From assembly GCA_963797005.1 (NCBI GenBank), contig CAWCOF010000018.1, positions 1 through 64,000 on the forward strand: 64,000 nucleotides of DNA, in the 5' to 3' direction. This stretch comes from AWTP1-13 sp963797005 (GTDB lineage Bacteria; Pseudomonadota; Alphaproteobacteria; Rhizobiales; Hyphomicrobiaceae). Made by a program: the position numbers and the translations under genes. The notes below the pieces were generated by a model. It did not search any database, was not told where the DNA came from, and saw nothing but the letters and a program-made list of their open reading frames with translations. Shown in pieces: positions 52,250 to 59,017 of the stretch (position 1 is its first letter; every line of letters begins with the position of its first letter).

Positions 52250-52273
52250 TTCGTTTTTGACGCGTTGAGGGCA
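52250..52273 (+). repeat. Left copy of an imperfect direct repeat flanking the accessory island
   Basis: The copy contains TTGACGCGTTGAGGGCA (52257-52273). It resembles the stretch at 55357-55380 (TTGACGCCTTGAATGCA) with a few mismatches. It lies just after gshB, and the other copy lies just before yifB. The repeat may mark the edges of an insertion, but it is short and imperfect. Confidence 0.25.
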
Positions 52274-52342
52274 TTATCAGGGTGACAAACCCACCAGAAT
52301 ATGGTGTCTACCCCGTATATTCCTTTCATGCGGGGAAGCAAT

Positions 52343-53407
52343 ATGCCCAAACACAGATACGTGCCGCACTTGCGGTGGAAACAGAACGAAAGAATCGCTC
52401 TTCGCCATCTGAGCCCCGAGGGCCGCGAACTGGTTGCACCGCTGGTCACGCTGACTGTCGACCAGTTCAAAGCCGGAAAGCCATCGAAGGCAAAGAAGGG
52501 GCCAAAGAAGGCGCCTTTGTCGCCTGCCGAAGCATTCGCCAAGCAGGTCGAGGATGCGTGGGGAAGCGAACCCATATTCCTTGACGCCGCCGATCTAGTA
52601 GTGCTGGGGAGCACGAAGACCGTCCATCATCTGGACGACATAGCAGCCGCAGCGGCAACTGCAGGTTTGCAGCTGATACCGGCGATCAAGCCGAGCGCGC
52701 CGCCTGACTACCTACAAGCGGTTGAGCGCATGAACAGGAAGGACAAACGTGGCGCCGCGCTGCGTGTCAGCCTAGCGGAAGTGACAACTCCGGCGGCGTG
52801 GTTGCCGTCGTGGCGTATCGCGCCGCAGAGCACCGATCTCATCATTGATCTGCGTGATAGCGTTGCAAATGTGGCTGCCCTTGGGAAGCCCGCTATTCAG
52901 GCTTTCGCCAACTTGCACCAAGCCAAACAATGGCGGTCGGTTACGATGGCCGGAGGGTGCATTCCCCAGACGCTAACTGGCTACAAGATTGGAGAAACCG
53001 CTCTCAAACGCGAAGAGCTAAGCTTTTGGGCCGCGCTTGTTGCCAACGGCCTTTCCTACCGATTGGACTTCGGTGACTACTGCAGCTTGTCGCCTGACGC
53101 CACCACGGTCAGCATTCCGGCGCCCGTCCCGATCAATGCCAAGTACAGTCTTCCCGACCAGTTCCTTGTTTTTCATGGTGTGAAGATCAAGGGACCCGGC
53201 GCCAAAACCATGGATAGTCAGCTTAGAGGGTACGCTCAGACTATCGTGGCAAATCCCAAGCGGTCGAGGCTCGCTCACTGCTGGGGAGACGGGCAAATCG
53301 ATGGCATTGCCCGTACGGGAGCAGGTGACAAAGCTGGCAGCCCCGGCAGTTGGGTGGGATACGGCGTGAATAGGCATATTGAGATCACTCGCAAGCATTT
53401 GCCCTAG
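52343..53407 (+). CDS. Beta family protein (phage T4 beta-like)
   Basis: The protein has 354 residues. The start at 52343 has GGGGAAGC upstream. The N-terminal YVPHLRWKQNERIALRHLSPEGRELVAPLVTL block is typical of the T4 beta-protein family, which in bacteria is often found beside defence-type genes. A basic alanine/lysine-rich stretch (KPSKAKKGPKKAPLS) follows. DLIIDLRDSVANVAALG and HCWGDGQIDGIARTGAGDKAGSPGSWVGYGVNRHIEITRKHLP close the protein. The function is unknown. It is convergent with the sce7726 gene, and they probably form one module. Confidence 0.6.
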   Translation: MPKHRYVPHLRWKQNERIALRHLSPEGRELVAPLVTLTVDQFKAGKPSKAKKGPKKAPLSPAEAFAKQVEDAWGSEPIFLDAADLVVLGSTKTVHHLDDIAAAAATAGLQLIPAIKPSAPPDYLQAVERMNRKDKRGAALRVSLAEVTTPAAWLPSWRIAPQSTDLIIDLRDSVANVAALGKPAIQAFANLHQAKQWRSVTMAGGCIPQTLTGYKIGETALKREELSFWAALVANGLSYRLDFGDYCSLSPDATTVSIPAPVPINAKYSLPDQFLVFHGVKIKGPGAKTMDSQLRGYAQTIVANPKRSRLAHCWGDGQIDGIARTGAGDKAGSPGSWVGYGVNRHIEITRKHLP

Positions 53408-53959
53408 CTTGGGTCTTGCCTTGAGTGCCAACCTGACGTGATGAGTCAGGTCGGCAAATGAGAGCGACCCAACAAGGCGCTTGCAAATGTCGCCTGATTT
53501 CTTGGCCCGCCATCCTCGGTCGAGGCCGTGGGCTGCTAGCGCAGCGATGGCCTCGTCCTTCCAAAGCATCTGAGCAACCAAGAATGGATCGGGACACGGA
53601 TTTCTGCGTCCCTTTCGACGCATCGTCAGACGAACCGTATCGCACTTCATCTTCGCGATTGCGCATCCCCACCAAGGGGGAACGATTTCTAATGCGGCGG
53701 GCGCTAGGCGTGATCCAACCACTAACGTCACACGGTCGAAGACCTGACTGTAGATCTCAGCTTGATAGGGAAGGCGATCTAGCGTGTCGCTGTCGCTCTT
53801 GATCTCAAAGGCGGCCAATTCGCCATTGATTACCGCGAGGTCCACTCTGACCGTGTTGGACCAGATGCCCATCTCTTCAACGATGCGGGTTTCGCCATCA
53901 TCGGCGTGTTGATGGTAAAGGCGCGCACGCAGCGCTGCGCGCACATCAGAATCGCGCAT
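53018..53959 (-). CDS. sce7726 family protein
   Basis: The family start is the ATG at 53959 (MRDSDVRAALRARLYHQHADDGETRIVEEMG); the frame is also open to 53989. NTVRVDLAVINGELAAFEIKSDSDTLDRLPYQAEIYSQVFDRVTLVVG is the hallmark, with a PD-(D/E)XK-like core in which the Asp, Glu and Lys sit in DLAVINGELAAFEIKSD. The family is normally about 190-240 residues. As read, it has 313 residues because the frame runs 389 bases antisense through the beta gene. One base shift near 53415 would end the protein at KARPS with a stop inside the CTAG that also ends the beta gene. So the true 3' end is probably near 53404. Confidence 0.65.
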   Translation of the reverse strand: MRDSDVRAALRARLYHQHADDGETRIVEEMGIWSNTVRVDLAVINGELAAFEIKSDSDTLDRLPYQAEIYSQVFDRVTLVVGSRLAPAALEIVPPWWGCAIAKMKCDTVRLTMRRKGRRNPCPDPFLVAQMLWKDEAIAALAAHGLDRGWRAKKSGDICKRLVGSLSFADLTHHVRLALKARPKLGQMLASDLNMPIHAVSHPTAGAASFVTCSRTGNAIDLPVSPAVSEPRPLGICHDSLSVPSKLTIHGFGAGSLDLHTMKNKELVGKTVLGIDRDGRRNADRGGVRRQAAVVTEVQSVGKAVGNKRGPKA

Positions 53960-54029
53960 CGTCGAACCTGCCCCGCAAGAGTCGCCCAAGCTTCTATCAT
54001 GATTTGCGTAGACAAATGTGACTTAGGAG

Positions 54030-54241
54030 TCACTTCACTTGTTCTTGCGTCGCCTTTTCGGTGCTTTCCGCTTCTGTACCGACTTGGGTCGGCGGCGCCG
54101 ACGCGATCCGCTTCAACGTCTTGTCGAAGGCGTCCTGATCTTCGTCGCAGCCAAGCTCGCGGGCGGCTTTCACGAAGGCATCTCGCTGCTGTTCTTCTCG
54201 GGATCTTCCATCTCAGGCGCGGCCCGCAGTCCTCTGAGCAT
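54030..54241 (-). pseudogene. Small gene downstream of the toxin, one frameshift
   Basis: The ATG at 54241 lies inside the 3' end of the toxin gene. It opens MLRGLRAAPEMEDPEKNSSE and then meets a stop. With a one-base shift near 54192 the frame continues as DAFVKAARELGCDEDQ and on to TQEQVK with a stop at 54030-54032. The acidic, helical text looks coded rather than random. The repaired protein has about 70 residues. I cannot name a family. If real, it is the third gene of the Panacea toxin-antitoxin operon. Confidence 0.35.
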
Positions 54242-54500
54242 TCGAGAACCGCGCTTCGTGTATTGTTACGTGGTGATCGTCAATCTCGTAGACGACAACG
54301 ATAGTTGGCATCTCATGCGCCCATGAGCCTTCATAAGTAAGGCTGCGGGCGTCGCCGCCTTCGGTCAAAGGCACCCCGCATGTGGGATCGCGCGCGAGAA
54401 CCCAAAAGATCACGTCCCATGCCTCACGAGTCCGTGCCCACGTCTCGCACGCGGACTCCACCGCATCCGTGACGTCTGGCTCCTCCCGCACAGTACGCAT
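54213..54500 (-). CDS. Candidate toxin of a Panacea toxin-antitoxin pair
   Basis: The protein has 95 residues. Its ATG (54498-54500) directly follows the stop of the Panacea gene, so both are translated together. The centre AWDVIFWVLARDPTCGVPLTEGGDARSLTYEGSW and the strand pair MPTIVVVYEIDDHHVTIHEARF resemble RelE/ParE-like folds, where a final VYEIDD..V.I..AR hairpin is common. Catalytic residues cannot be assigned. In PanA-type systems, the Panacea antitoxin is paired with diverse small toxins, which fits this layout. The toxin role is inference from position and size. Confidence 0.55.
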   Translation of the reverse strand: MRTVREEPDVTDAVESACETWARTREAWDVIFWVLARDPTCGVPLTEGGDARSLTYEGSWAHEMPTIVVVYEIDDHHVTIHEARFSNAQRTAGRA

Positions 54501-55037
54501 CTATTTGAGTCCAAGCTTCTCCGCAGCTTCCTTGGCCCAATCTAGCTCTTCGTCGTTAGGTTCGCGGATACGCGAAGCGAGAAAGGCGTGGAGTGGAAGT
54601 TCCTCGCCCATGGCAGCGATCTTCCAGGCGTAGTCGTGCGATTTCTCACTTATTGACGCGGCCGTGTGAGCCTCGTCGATGTGCTTGATCCACCAATCAA
54701 TGAGGCTCAATTCTTCCGCACCAAATACCGTTGTGTCTGGCGGCTGGAAGGCGCGAAACCGCGTGATGGTGTACTGGTGGTATGGCTCGCTCCAAACAAC
54801 GATCTGCTCATCGTTTTGAAGCTCCTCCAGAACCTCACGAATATGCTTTGGGCGCGGGCCGAACTTGTCCCGTATGTAGGTCTCTCCTGCTATCGGGCGC
54901 CCTAGCGCCTCATTGGCGCGCGCCTCCGCAAACCACAAAGCCTTGTAGAGCTTTGTGGAGCCAAAATCGTTCCGCTCACTCGTTCTCCAGATCACGTAGA
55001 GGACGAGCGCTTTGAACCTATCGGGGTCGAAGTCCAT
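54501..55037 (-). CDS. Panacea-domain (SocA-like) antitoxin
   Basis: The protein has 178 residues. It starts at 55037 (MDFDPDRFKALVLYVIWR). The Panacea/DUF4065 pattern is LYKALWFAEARANEALGRPIAGETYIRDKFGPRPKHIREVL at about 30-69, the hallmark K-L-x-K-x-x-F-x..G..I.G..Y....GP.P. The C-terminal half (LSLIDWWIKHIDEAHTAASISEKSHDYAWKIA) is helical. Panacea domains are hyperpromiscuous antitoxins that neutralise different toxins, and SocA is a ClpXP adaptor for SocB. The gene is first in the minus-strand pair with the 95-residue toxin candidate. 55038-55144 has no gene I can see. Confidence 0.75.
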   Translation of the reverse strand: MDFDPDRFKALVLYVIWRTSERNDFGSTKLYKALWFAEARANEALGRPIAGETYIRDKFGPRPKHIREVLEELQNDEQIVVWSEPYHQYTITRFRAFQPPDTTVFGAEELSLIDWWIKHIDEAHTAASISEKSHDYAWKIAAMGEELPLHAFLASRIREPNDEELDWAKEAAEKLGLK

Positions 55038-55144
55038 TCATCTCCAAGGCGAATCGCTTGGATGAAAGAATAGCACTTTTCGCTTGACTAAAGCTACGAA
55101 TCGGGTCGATCCCCGACTAAACAAGTGCACAGATGCTTGGTAAC

Positions 55145-55365
55145 TCAGCCCGGCTTGCACTTGTATGTCAATCGCTTACCAGAAATCCCGCTAACGCCTG
55201 CTCAGTCCGCGCTTCGTCCCCGACGCAAGCGCAACGCGGTTGTTGTAGCGGAAGTCGAACCGCCAAATAGCGGTGCAAATGCTCTTCCTTGCAGTGCTGT
55301 AGGTGCCGCGCATGGCCTGTCCCGATCGCGCCCACATGGCTGCGGAATGTTCGCACTTTGTTCTT
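55145..55365 (-). pseudogene. IS1595-family transposase C-terminal remnant
   Basis: In mixed minus-strand frames, this stretch reads HLQHCKEEHLHRYLA, then FDFRYNNRVAL, then EARTEQALAG, then ISGKRLTYKCKPG to a stop near 55145. This matches the end of IS1595 transposases (YQHCSKEHLHRYL, EFDFRYNNRVALG, ALSGVTGKRLTY) in order and spacing. At least two indels separate the pieces. The N-terminal part of the transposase is missing. It lies between the Panacea operon and yifB and marks the right side of the island. Confidence 0.65.
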
Positions 55366-55380
55366 GACGCCTTGAATGCA
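55357..55380 (+). repeat. Right copy of the imperfect direct repeat flanking the island
   Basis: The stretch TTCTTGACGCCTTGAATGCA resembles the left copy near 52250-52273 (about 12 of 17 bases in the core TTGACGC-TTGA-GCA are placed alike). It lies 54 bases upstream of yifB. The significance is doubtful without comparing an uninterrupted gshB-yifB region. Confidence 0.25.
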
Positions 55381-55434
55381 CCCAAATAGGGTTGCGCGAG
55401 CAACGGGAATTCTTCCCCGGCGCTCGGGGACCTC

Positions 55435-56965
55435 ATGTACGGCCAGATCGCAACCGTCGCCTTCGTCGGCATCGAGGCACGGCCCGTCGAGGTGCAGGTG
55501 CGCATCAGCGGCGGCGGGCATGTGCTGGCCGTGGTTGGCCTGCCGGACAAGGCGGTGGCGGAGAGCCGCGAGCGGGTGCGCAATGCGCTCCATGCGGTCG
55601 GCCTGGGGCTGCCCTGGAAGCACATCACGGTGAACCTGGCGCCGGCCGACCTGCCCAAGGAAGGCAGCCATTTCGATCTGCCGATCGCGCTCGCCATGAT
55701 GGTGGCGATGGGCGCGATCTCGCCCGACGCCATCGAGGGGTTCGCGGCCATCGGCGAGCTGGCGCTCGACGGCTCGATCCGGCCTGTTCCGGGCGCGCTG
55801 CCGGCGGCGATCGGCGCCAACGCCATGGGCAAGGGTCTGATCTGCCCGGGCGCCTGCGGGCCGGAAGCGGCCTGGGCGGACGAGGACATGACGATCCTGG
55901 CTCCGCCGCACCTGCTCTCGCTCGTCAATCACTTCAAGGGCCTGCAGAGCCTGCCGCGACCCAAGCCCAATGCCGAGCCCGACGCGGCACCGCTCCCCGA
56001 TCTCAAGGATGTCAAGGGCCAGGAGAGCGCCAAGCGCGTGCTCGAGGTCGCCGCCGCCGGCGGGCACAACCTGCTGATGATCGGCGCGCCGGGCTCCGGC
56101 AAGTCGATGCTCGCCGCGCGCCTGCCCTCGATCCTGCCGCCGCTGACACCCGAAGAGATGCTCGAAGTCTCCATGGTGCATTCGTTGGCGGGGGAGCTTC
56201 TGGGCGGCCGCATCGCCACCAGGCGTCCCTTCCGGGCGCCGCATCACTCGGCCAGCATGGCGGCGCTGGTCGGCGGCGGCTCCAAGCCGCGGCCGGGCGA
56301 GGTGTCGCTGGCGCACCTGGGCGTGCTGTTCCTCGATGAGCTGCCCGAGTTCCTGCCCAATGTGCTCGACGCGCTGCGCCAGCCGCTGGAGGCCGGCTTG
56401 ACCGTGATCGCGCGCGCCAACCACCGCATCGCCTATCCCTCGCGCATCCAGCTCGTCGCGGCCATGAACCCGTGCAAGTGCGGGGGAAGCTCGCCGGGCC
56501 AGTCGTGCAGGCGGGGCCCGCGCTGCGCCGACGACTATCAGGCGCGCATCTCGGGCCCGCTGCTCGACCGCATCGATCTGCAGATCGAGGTGCCGGCGGT
56601 CTCCGCCGCCGATCTGGTGCTGCCAGCCCCGACCGAGGGCAGCGCCGAGATACGTGCCCGCGTCAGCGCCGCGCGCGAGGTCCAGCGCACAGCGCTTCGC
56701 GGCGCTCGGCGCCAAGGGCGTGCGGACCAATGCGGAATGCTCAGGGAGCCTGCTGGAGAAGGTGGCGATGCCGGACGAGGCGGGCGTCGCGCTCCTGCGC
56801 CAGGCGTCGGAAGCCCTGCAGCTCTCCGCCCGCGGCTTCCACCGCACGCTGCGCGTGGCGCGCACGCTCGCCGACCTCGATAGGGTGGAGGGCGTCACCC
56901 GCATACATATCGCCGAGGCGCTGAGCTATCGCGGCGAGACGCTACGCCGGCAGCGGGCCGCTTGA
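55435..56965 (+). pseudogene. yifB: YifB/ComM-family Mg-chelatase-like ATPase, one frameshift
   Basis: The protein starts at 55435 (MYGQIATVAFVGIEARPVEV). An N-terminal Lon-protease-like (ChlI) domain runs to about residue 180. The AAA+ ATPase has Walker A GAPGSGKSM at about 223-231, Walker B LFLDELPEF and an NPCKCG zinc-like loop. The frame is lost after AAREVQR; the rest, RFAALGAKGVRTNAECSG to LSYRGETLRRQRAA and the stop at 56965, is in another frame. An extra A near 56689 explains this. Repaired length is about 509 residues. ComM/YifB promotes branch migration in natural transformation. The gene normally follows gshB in related genomes, and here the island intervenes. Confidence 0.85.
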
Positions 56966-56985
56966 GCCAGCCGCGGTCGGAGAGA

Positions 56986-57495
56986 TCAGACGACGTGGAT
57001 GGGCGCGCGGCTGGTCAGGTCGGGCCTGAGCTCGGTGGCGTCGTCGGGCCGGCGGCAGCGGCCGTCGAACGAGGCGCCCTGCTCGATCGCCAGCGACATG
57101 TGATGGATGTCACCCTCGACCTGGGCCGACGCCTGCAGGACGACGGTCATGGCGCGGATGGCGCCGGCGATCTTGCCACGCACGATCACCTGCTCGGCCG
57201 CCACGGTGCCCGTGACCTTGCCGAGCTCGCCGATGATGACCTCGCCGCCGACCACGTCGCCCTCGACCTCGCCGTCGACCTGGAGCGTGCCCTGGCTGAT
57301 GATCCTGAGGTCCTGGCCGATGATCTTCAGATCGTTGCTGATCACGGAGAACTTGGCGGCGTCCGGCGGGCCCGCGTGCCTGGGCTGCGGCGCCGGCTTG
57401 GCCGCGGGGCCGTTGTGGTTGGCGCTGCCATTGGGCCTGACGGTCTTGAGCGGCTCGACCTGCTTGGGGTCGGCTGCGGGGGTGCGTGTAAACAT
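56986..57495 (-). CDS. Bactofilin (polymer-forming cytoskeletal protein)
   Basis: The protein has 169 residues from the ATG at 57495. A disordered, proline-rich N-terminal tail of about 50 residues leads to the DUF583 right-handed beta helix: FSVISNDLKIIGQDLRIISQGTLQVDGEVEGDVVGGEVIIGELGKVTGTVAAEQVIVRGKIAGAIRAMTVVL has repeats of the G-x-(V/I) type. These proteins polymerise without nucleotides and act in cell shape, stalk or surface structures. C-terminal tail HVV closes the protein. Convergent with yifB. Confidence 0.85.
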   Translation of the reverse strand: MFTRTPAADPKQVEPLKTVRPNGSANHNGPAAKPAPQPRHAGPPDAAKFSVISNDLKIIGQDLRIISQGTLQVDGEVEGDVVGGEVIIGELGKVTGTVAAEQVIVRGKIAGAIRAMTVVLQASAQVEGDIHHMSLAIEQGASFDGRCRRPDDATELRPDLTSRAPIHVV

Positions 57496-57710
57496 GGAAA
57501 CAGATCCCGTTCTTGGTGTCGTTGGAGCGCAAGCGCGTGTCGGCGGCACTTTCGCCAAGGGCGACCGGCCGGGCGAGACGCCGTTGCTAGCGAAATCAAT
57601 AGCCTGCCCATCTAAAGAAACGCTGAACCCAGCGCGTCATAATAAGCCAATGATATTAGACAGCGCGCCGCTGCCCGACAGAGAAGTTCGTTGTCTGATA
57701 ATTGAGCCCG

Positions 57711-57956
57711 TCAACCGCCGGCAATCTGCGGCAGGACGTGCACGTCGCTGTCGGGCGCGATCGGTTGCAGCAGCGCGTCCTGGTAGATCTGCCCGTCGAT
57801 GGCGACGGCAAGTCCCTGCTCCAGGTGCGGGGCGAGCGCCGGGTAACGCTCGGCAAGGCGCGCGAACAGCTGGCGCACGTTGGCAGCCTCGAGGTCGAGC
57901 TCGGTCACGCCGCCGGTGTACTGGCGCAGGTTGCCGATCAGCGTGACGTGGGCCAT
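57711..57956 (-). CDS. MoaD/ThiS-family sulfur-carrier-like protein
   Basis: The protein has 81 residues with a ubiquitin-like beta-grasp fold: MAHVTLIGNLRQYTGGVTELDLEAANVRQLFARLAERYP, then DGQIYQDALLQPIAPDSDVHVLPQIAGG. It ends in Gly-Gly, the group that is adenylated and thiocarboxylated in MoaD and ThiS. It could serve molybdopterin synthesis, because a molybdenum hydroxylase is encoded 1 kb away, but no moaE is near it. 57496-57710 has no gene I can support. Confidence 0.75.
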   Translation of the reverse strand: MAHVTLIGNLRQYTGGVTELDLEAANVRQLFARLAERYPALAPHLEQGLAVAIDGQIYQDALLQPIAPDSDVHVLPQIAGG

Positions 57957-58050
57957 CCTCGTGATCCTCGCATTGGCTGGCGCGCGGGCTCTCGCGCTCT
58001 CCTACCATATCGCGGGAGCCGAGACACTGAGGCGACGGGAAACAGCATCG

Positions 58051-58956
58051 ATGCCGTCAGGCGCGCCGTACCGACTGGTGGTCATCACCAAGAACCGAAA
58101 GAACCCGGCCTACATCGGGGCACGGCTCGGCGCCGACCGGGTCGCGGCCCGGCTCGGCTGCGTGCTCACGCACCGCGCACCGGAAAAGCCGGACGACATC
58201 GATGAACAACGCGCGCTCATCCAAGCCGCCCGCGCCGAGCGACCCGACGCCCTTCTGATCGCGCCGGCGCACGCCACAGCCCTCAACGCCACGTTGCGCC
58301 AGGTGCAGGCCGACGGCACCCACGTCCTGTGCTTCGTCAGCCGGCCCGACGCGTTCGCCTGCACGTGCTGGGTGGGATCGGACGACTACGCGCTTGCCCG
58401 CGGCATTGCCGGCTGCCTCTTCGATCATCTCGGCGGCGCCGGCGATGCGGTCGCGCTGGACGGCCATCCCGATGCGATCACGACAGCGCCGCGCGCGGCA
58501 GGGTTCCGCGACGCAGCCGCGGAACGCAAGGGCATCCGCATCACGGCCGCGCGGCCCGGCTACTTTCTGCGCGACGGCGGGCATGCGGCAATGGGGGAGC
58601 TGCTGGCTAGCGGCATGCGCATCGACGGCGTGCTGGCCGCCAATGACTTCATGGCGCTGGGCGCGCTCGACGCCATGCGGGAAGCAGGCCGCAGCATCCC
58701 CATCGTAGGCGTCAATGCCACGCCGGAAGGGGTGCAGGCCATCAAGGCAGGCGACCTGCTGGCCTCGGCGTCGTTCGATGCCATGAAGATGGCGTGCCTC
58801 TGCGTCGAAGCCGCCGTCCGCGTGCTGTCCGGCGAACAGGTCCCCGCCGAGATCGTGCTGCCGGTCGAGGTGGTCGACCGCGCCAACTGCGACGCCTGGG
58901 ACCTTGCCTACGAGAAGCGGCCGCTGCCGGATTGGTCCGCCTGCGTGAGCGCGTAG
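58051..58956 (+). CDS. LacI/ribose-binding-type substrate-binding-domain protein
   Basis: The protein has 301 residues from the ATG at 58051. It has the two-lobed type I periplasmic-binding fold: PYRLVVITKNRKNPAYIGARLGADRVAARLG, then TVLCFVSRPDAFACTCWVGSDDYALARGIAGCLFDHL, MRIDGVLAANDFMALGALDAMREAGRSIPIVGVNATPEGVQAIKAGDLLASASFD. The last block is typical of sugar-binding proteins and LacI regulators. There is no HTH. No signal peptide follows this start; in-frame upstream codons include a hydrophobic stretch (WAILVILALAGARALA), but it lies across the divergent MoaD start. Ligand is unknown. It may be cytoplasmic or have a misjudged start. Confidence 0.65.
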   Translation: MPSGAPYRLVVITKNRKNPAYIGARLGADRVAARLGCVLTHRAPEKPDDIDEQRALIQAARAERPDALLIAPAHATALNATLRQVQADGTHVLCFVSRPDAFACTCWVGSDDYALARGIAGCLFDHLGGAGDAVALDGHPDAITTAPRAAGFRDAAAERKGIRITAARPGYFLRDGGHAAMGELLASGMRIDGVLAANDFMALGALDAMREAGRSIPIVGVNATPEGVQAIKAGDLLASASFDAMKMACLCVEAAVRVLSGEQVPAEIVLPVEVVDRANCDAWDLAYEKRPLPDWSACVSA

Positions 58957-58958
58957 AA

Positions 58959-58988
58959 AAGCCTCGCCCCGCTTGCAGGGAGAGGCTT
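58959..58988. terminator. Hairpin between convergent genes
   Basis: Arms AAGCCTCGCCC (58959-58969) and GGGAGAGGCTT (58978-58988) form an 11-base stem with one G-A mismatch and an eight-base loop. Read on the minus strand, it is followed by TTTT, which suits rho-independent termination of the molybdenum-hydroxylase operon, and the stem also suits the plus-strand gene. Confidence 0.6.
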
Positions 58989-59017
58989 GCTCAGGCGCAC
59001 AGCCGCGTTGCCGGCCG

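Noticed and set aside
54039..54326. A plus-strand 95-codon frame opposite the toxin gene
   Set aside because: No good ribosome-binding site and no family-like text; it lies antisense to the toxin and the small downstream gene.
55168..56904. A long minus-strand open frame opposite yifB
   Set aside because: The frame is arginine- and glycine-rich text antisense to yifB, with no motif. Only its last part (55168-55365) overlaps the IS1595 remnant, which is annotated separately.
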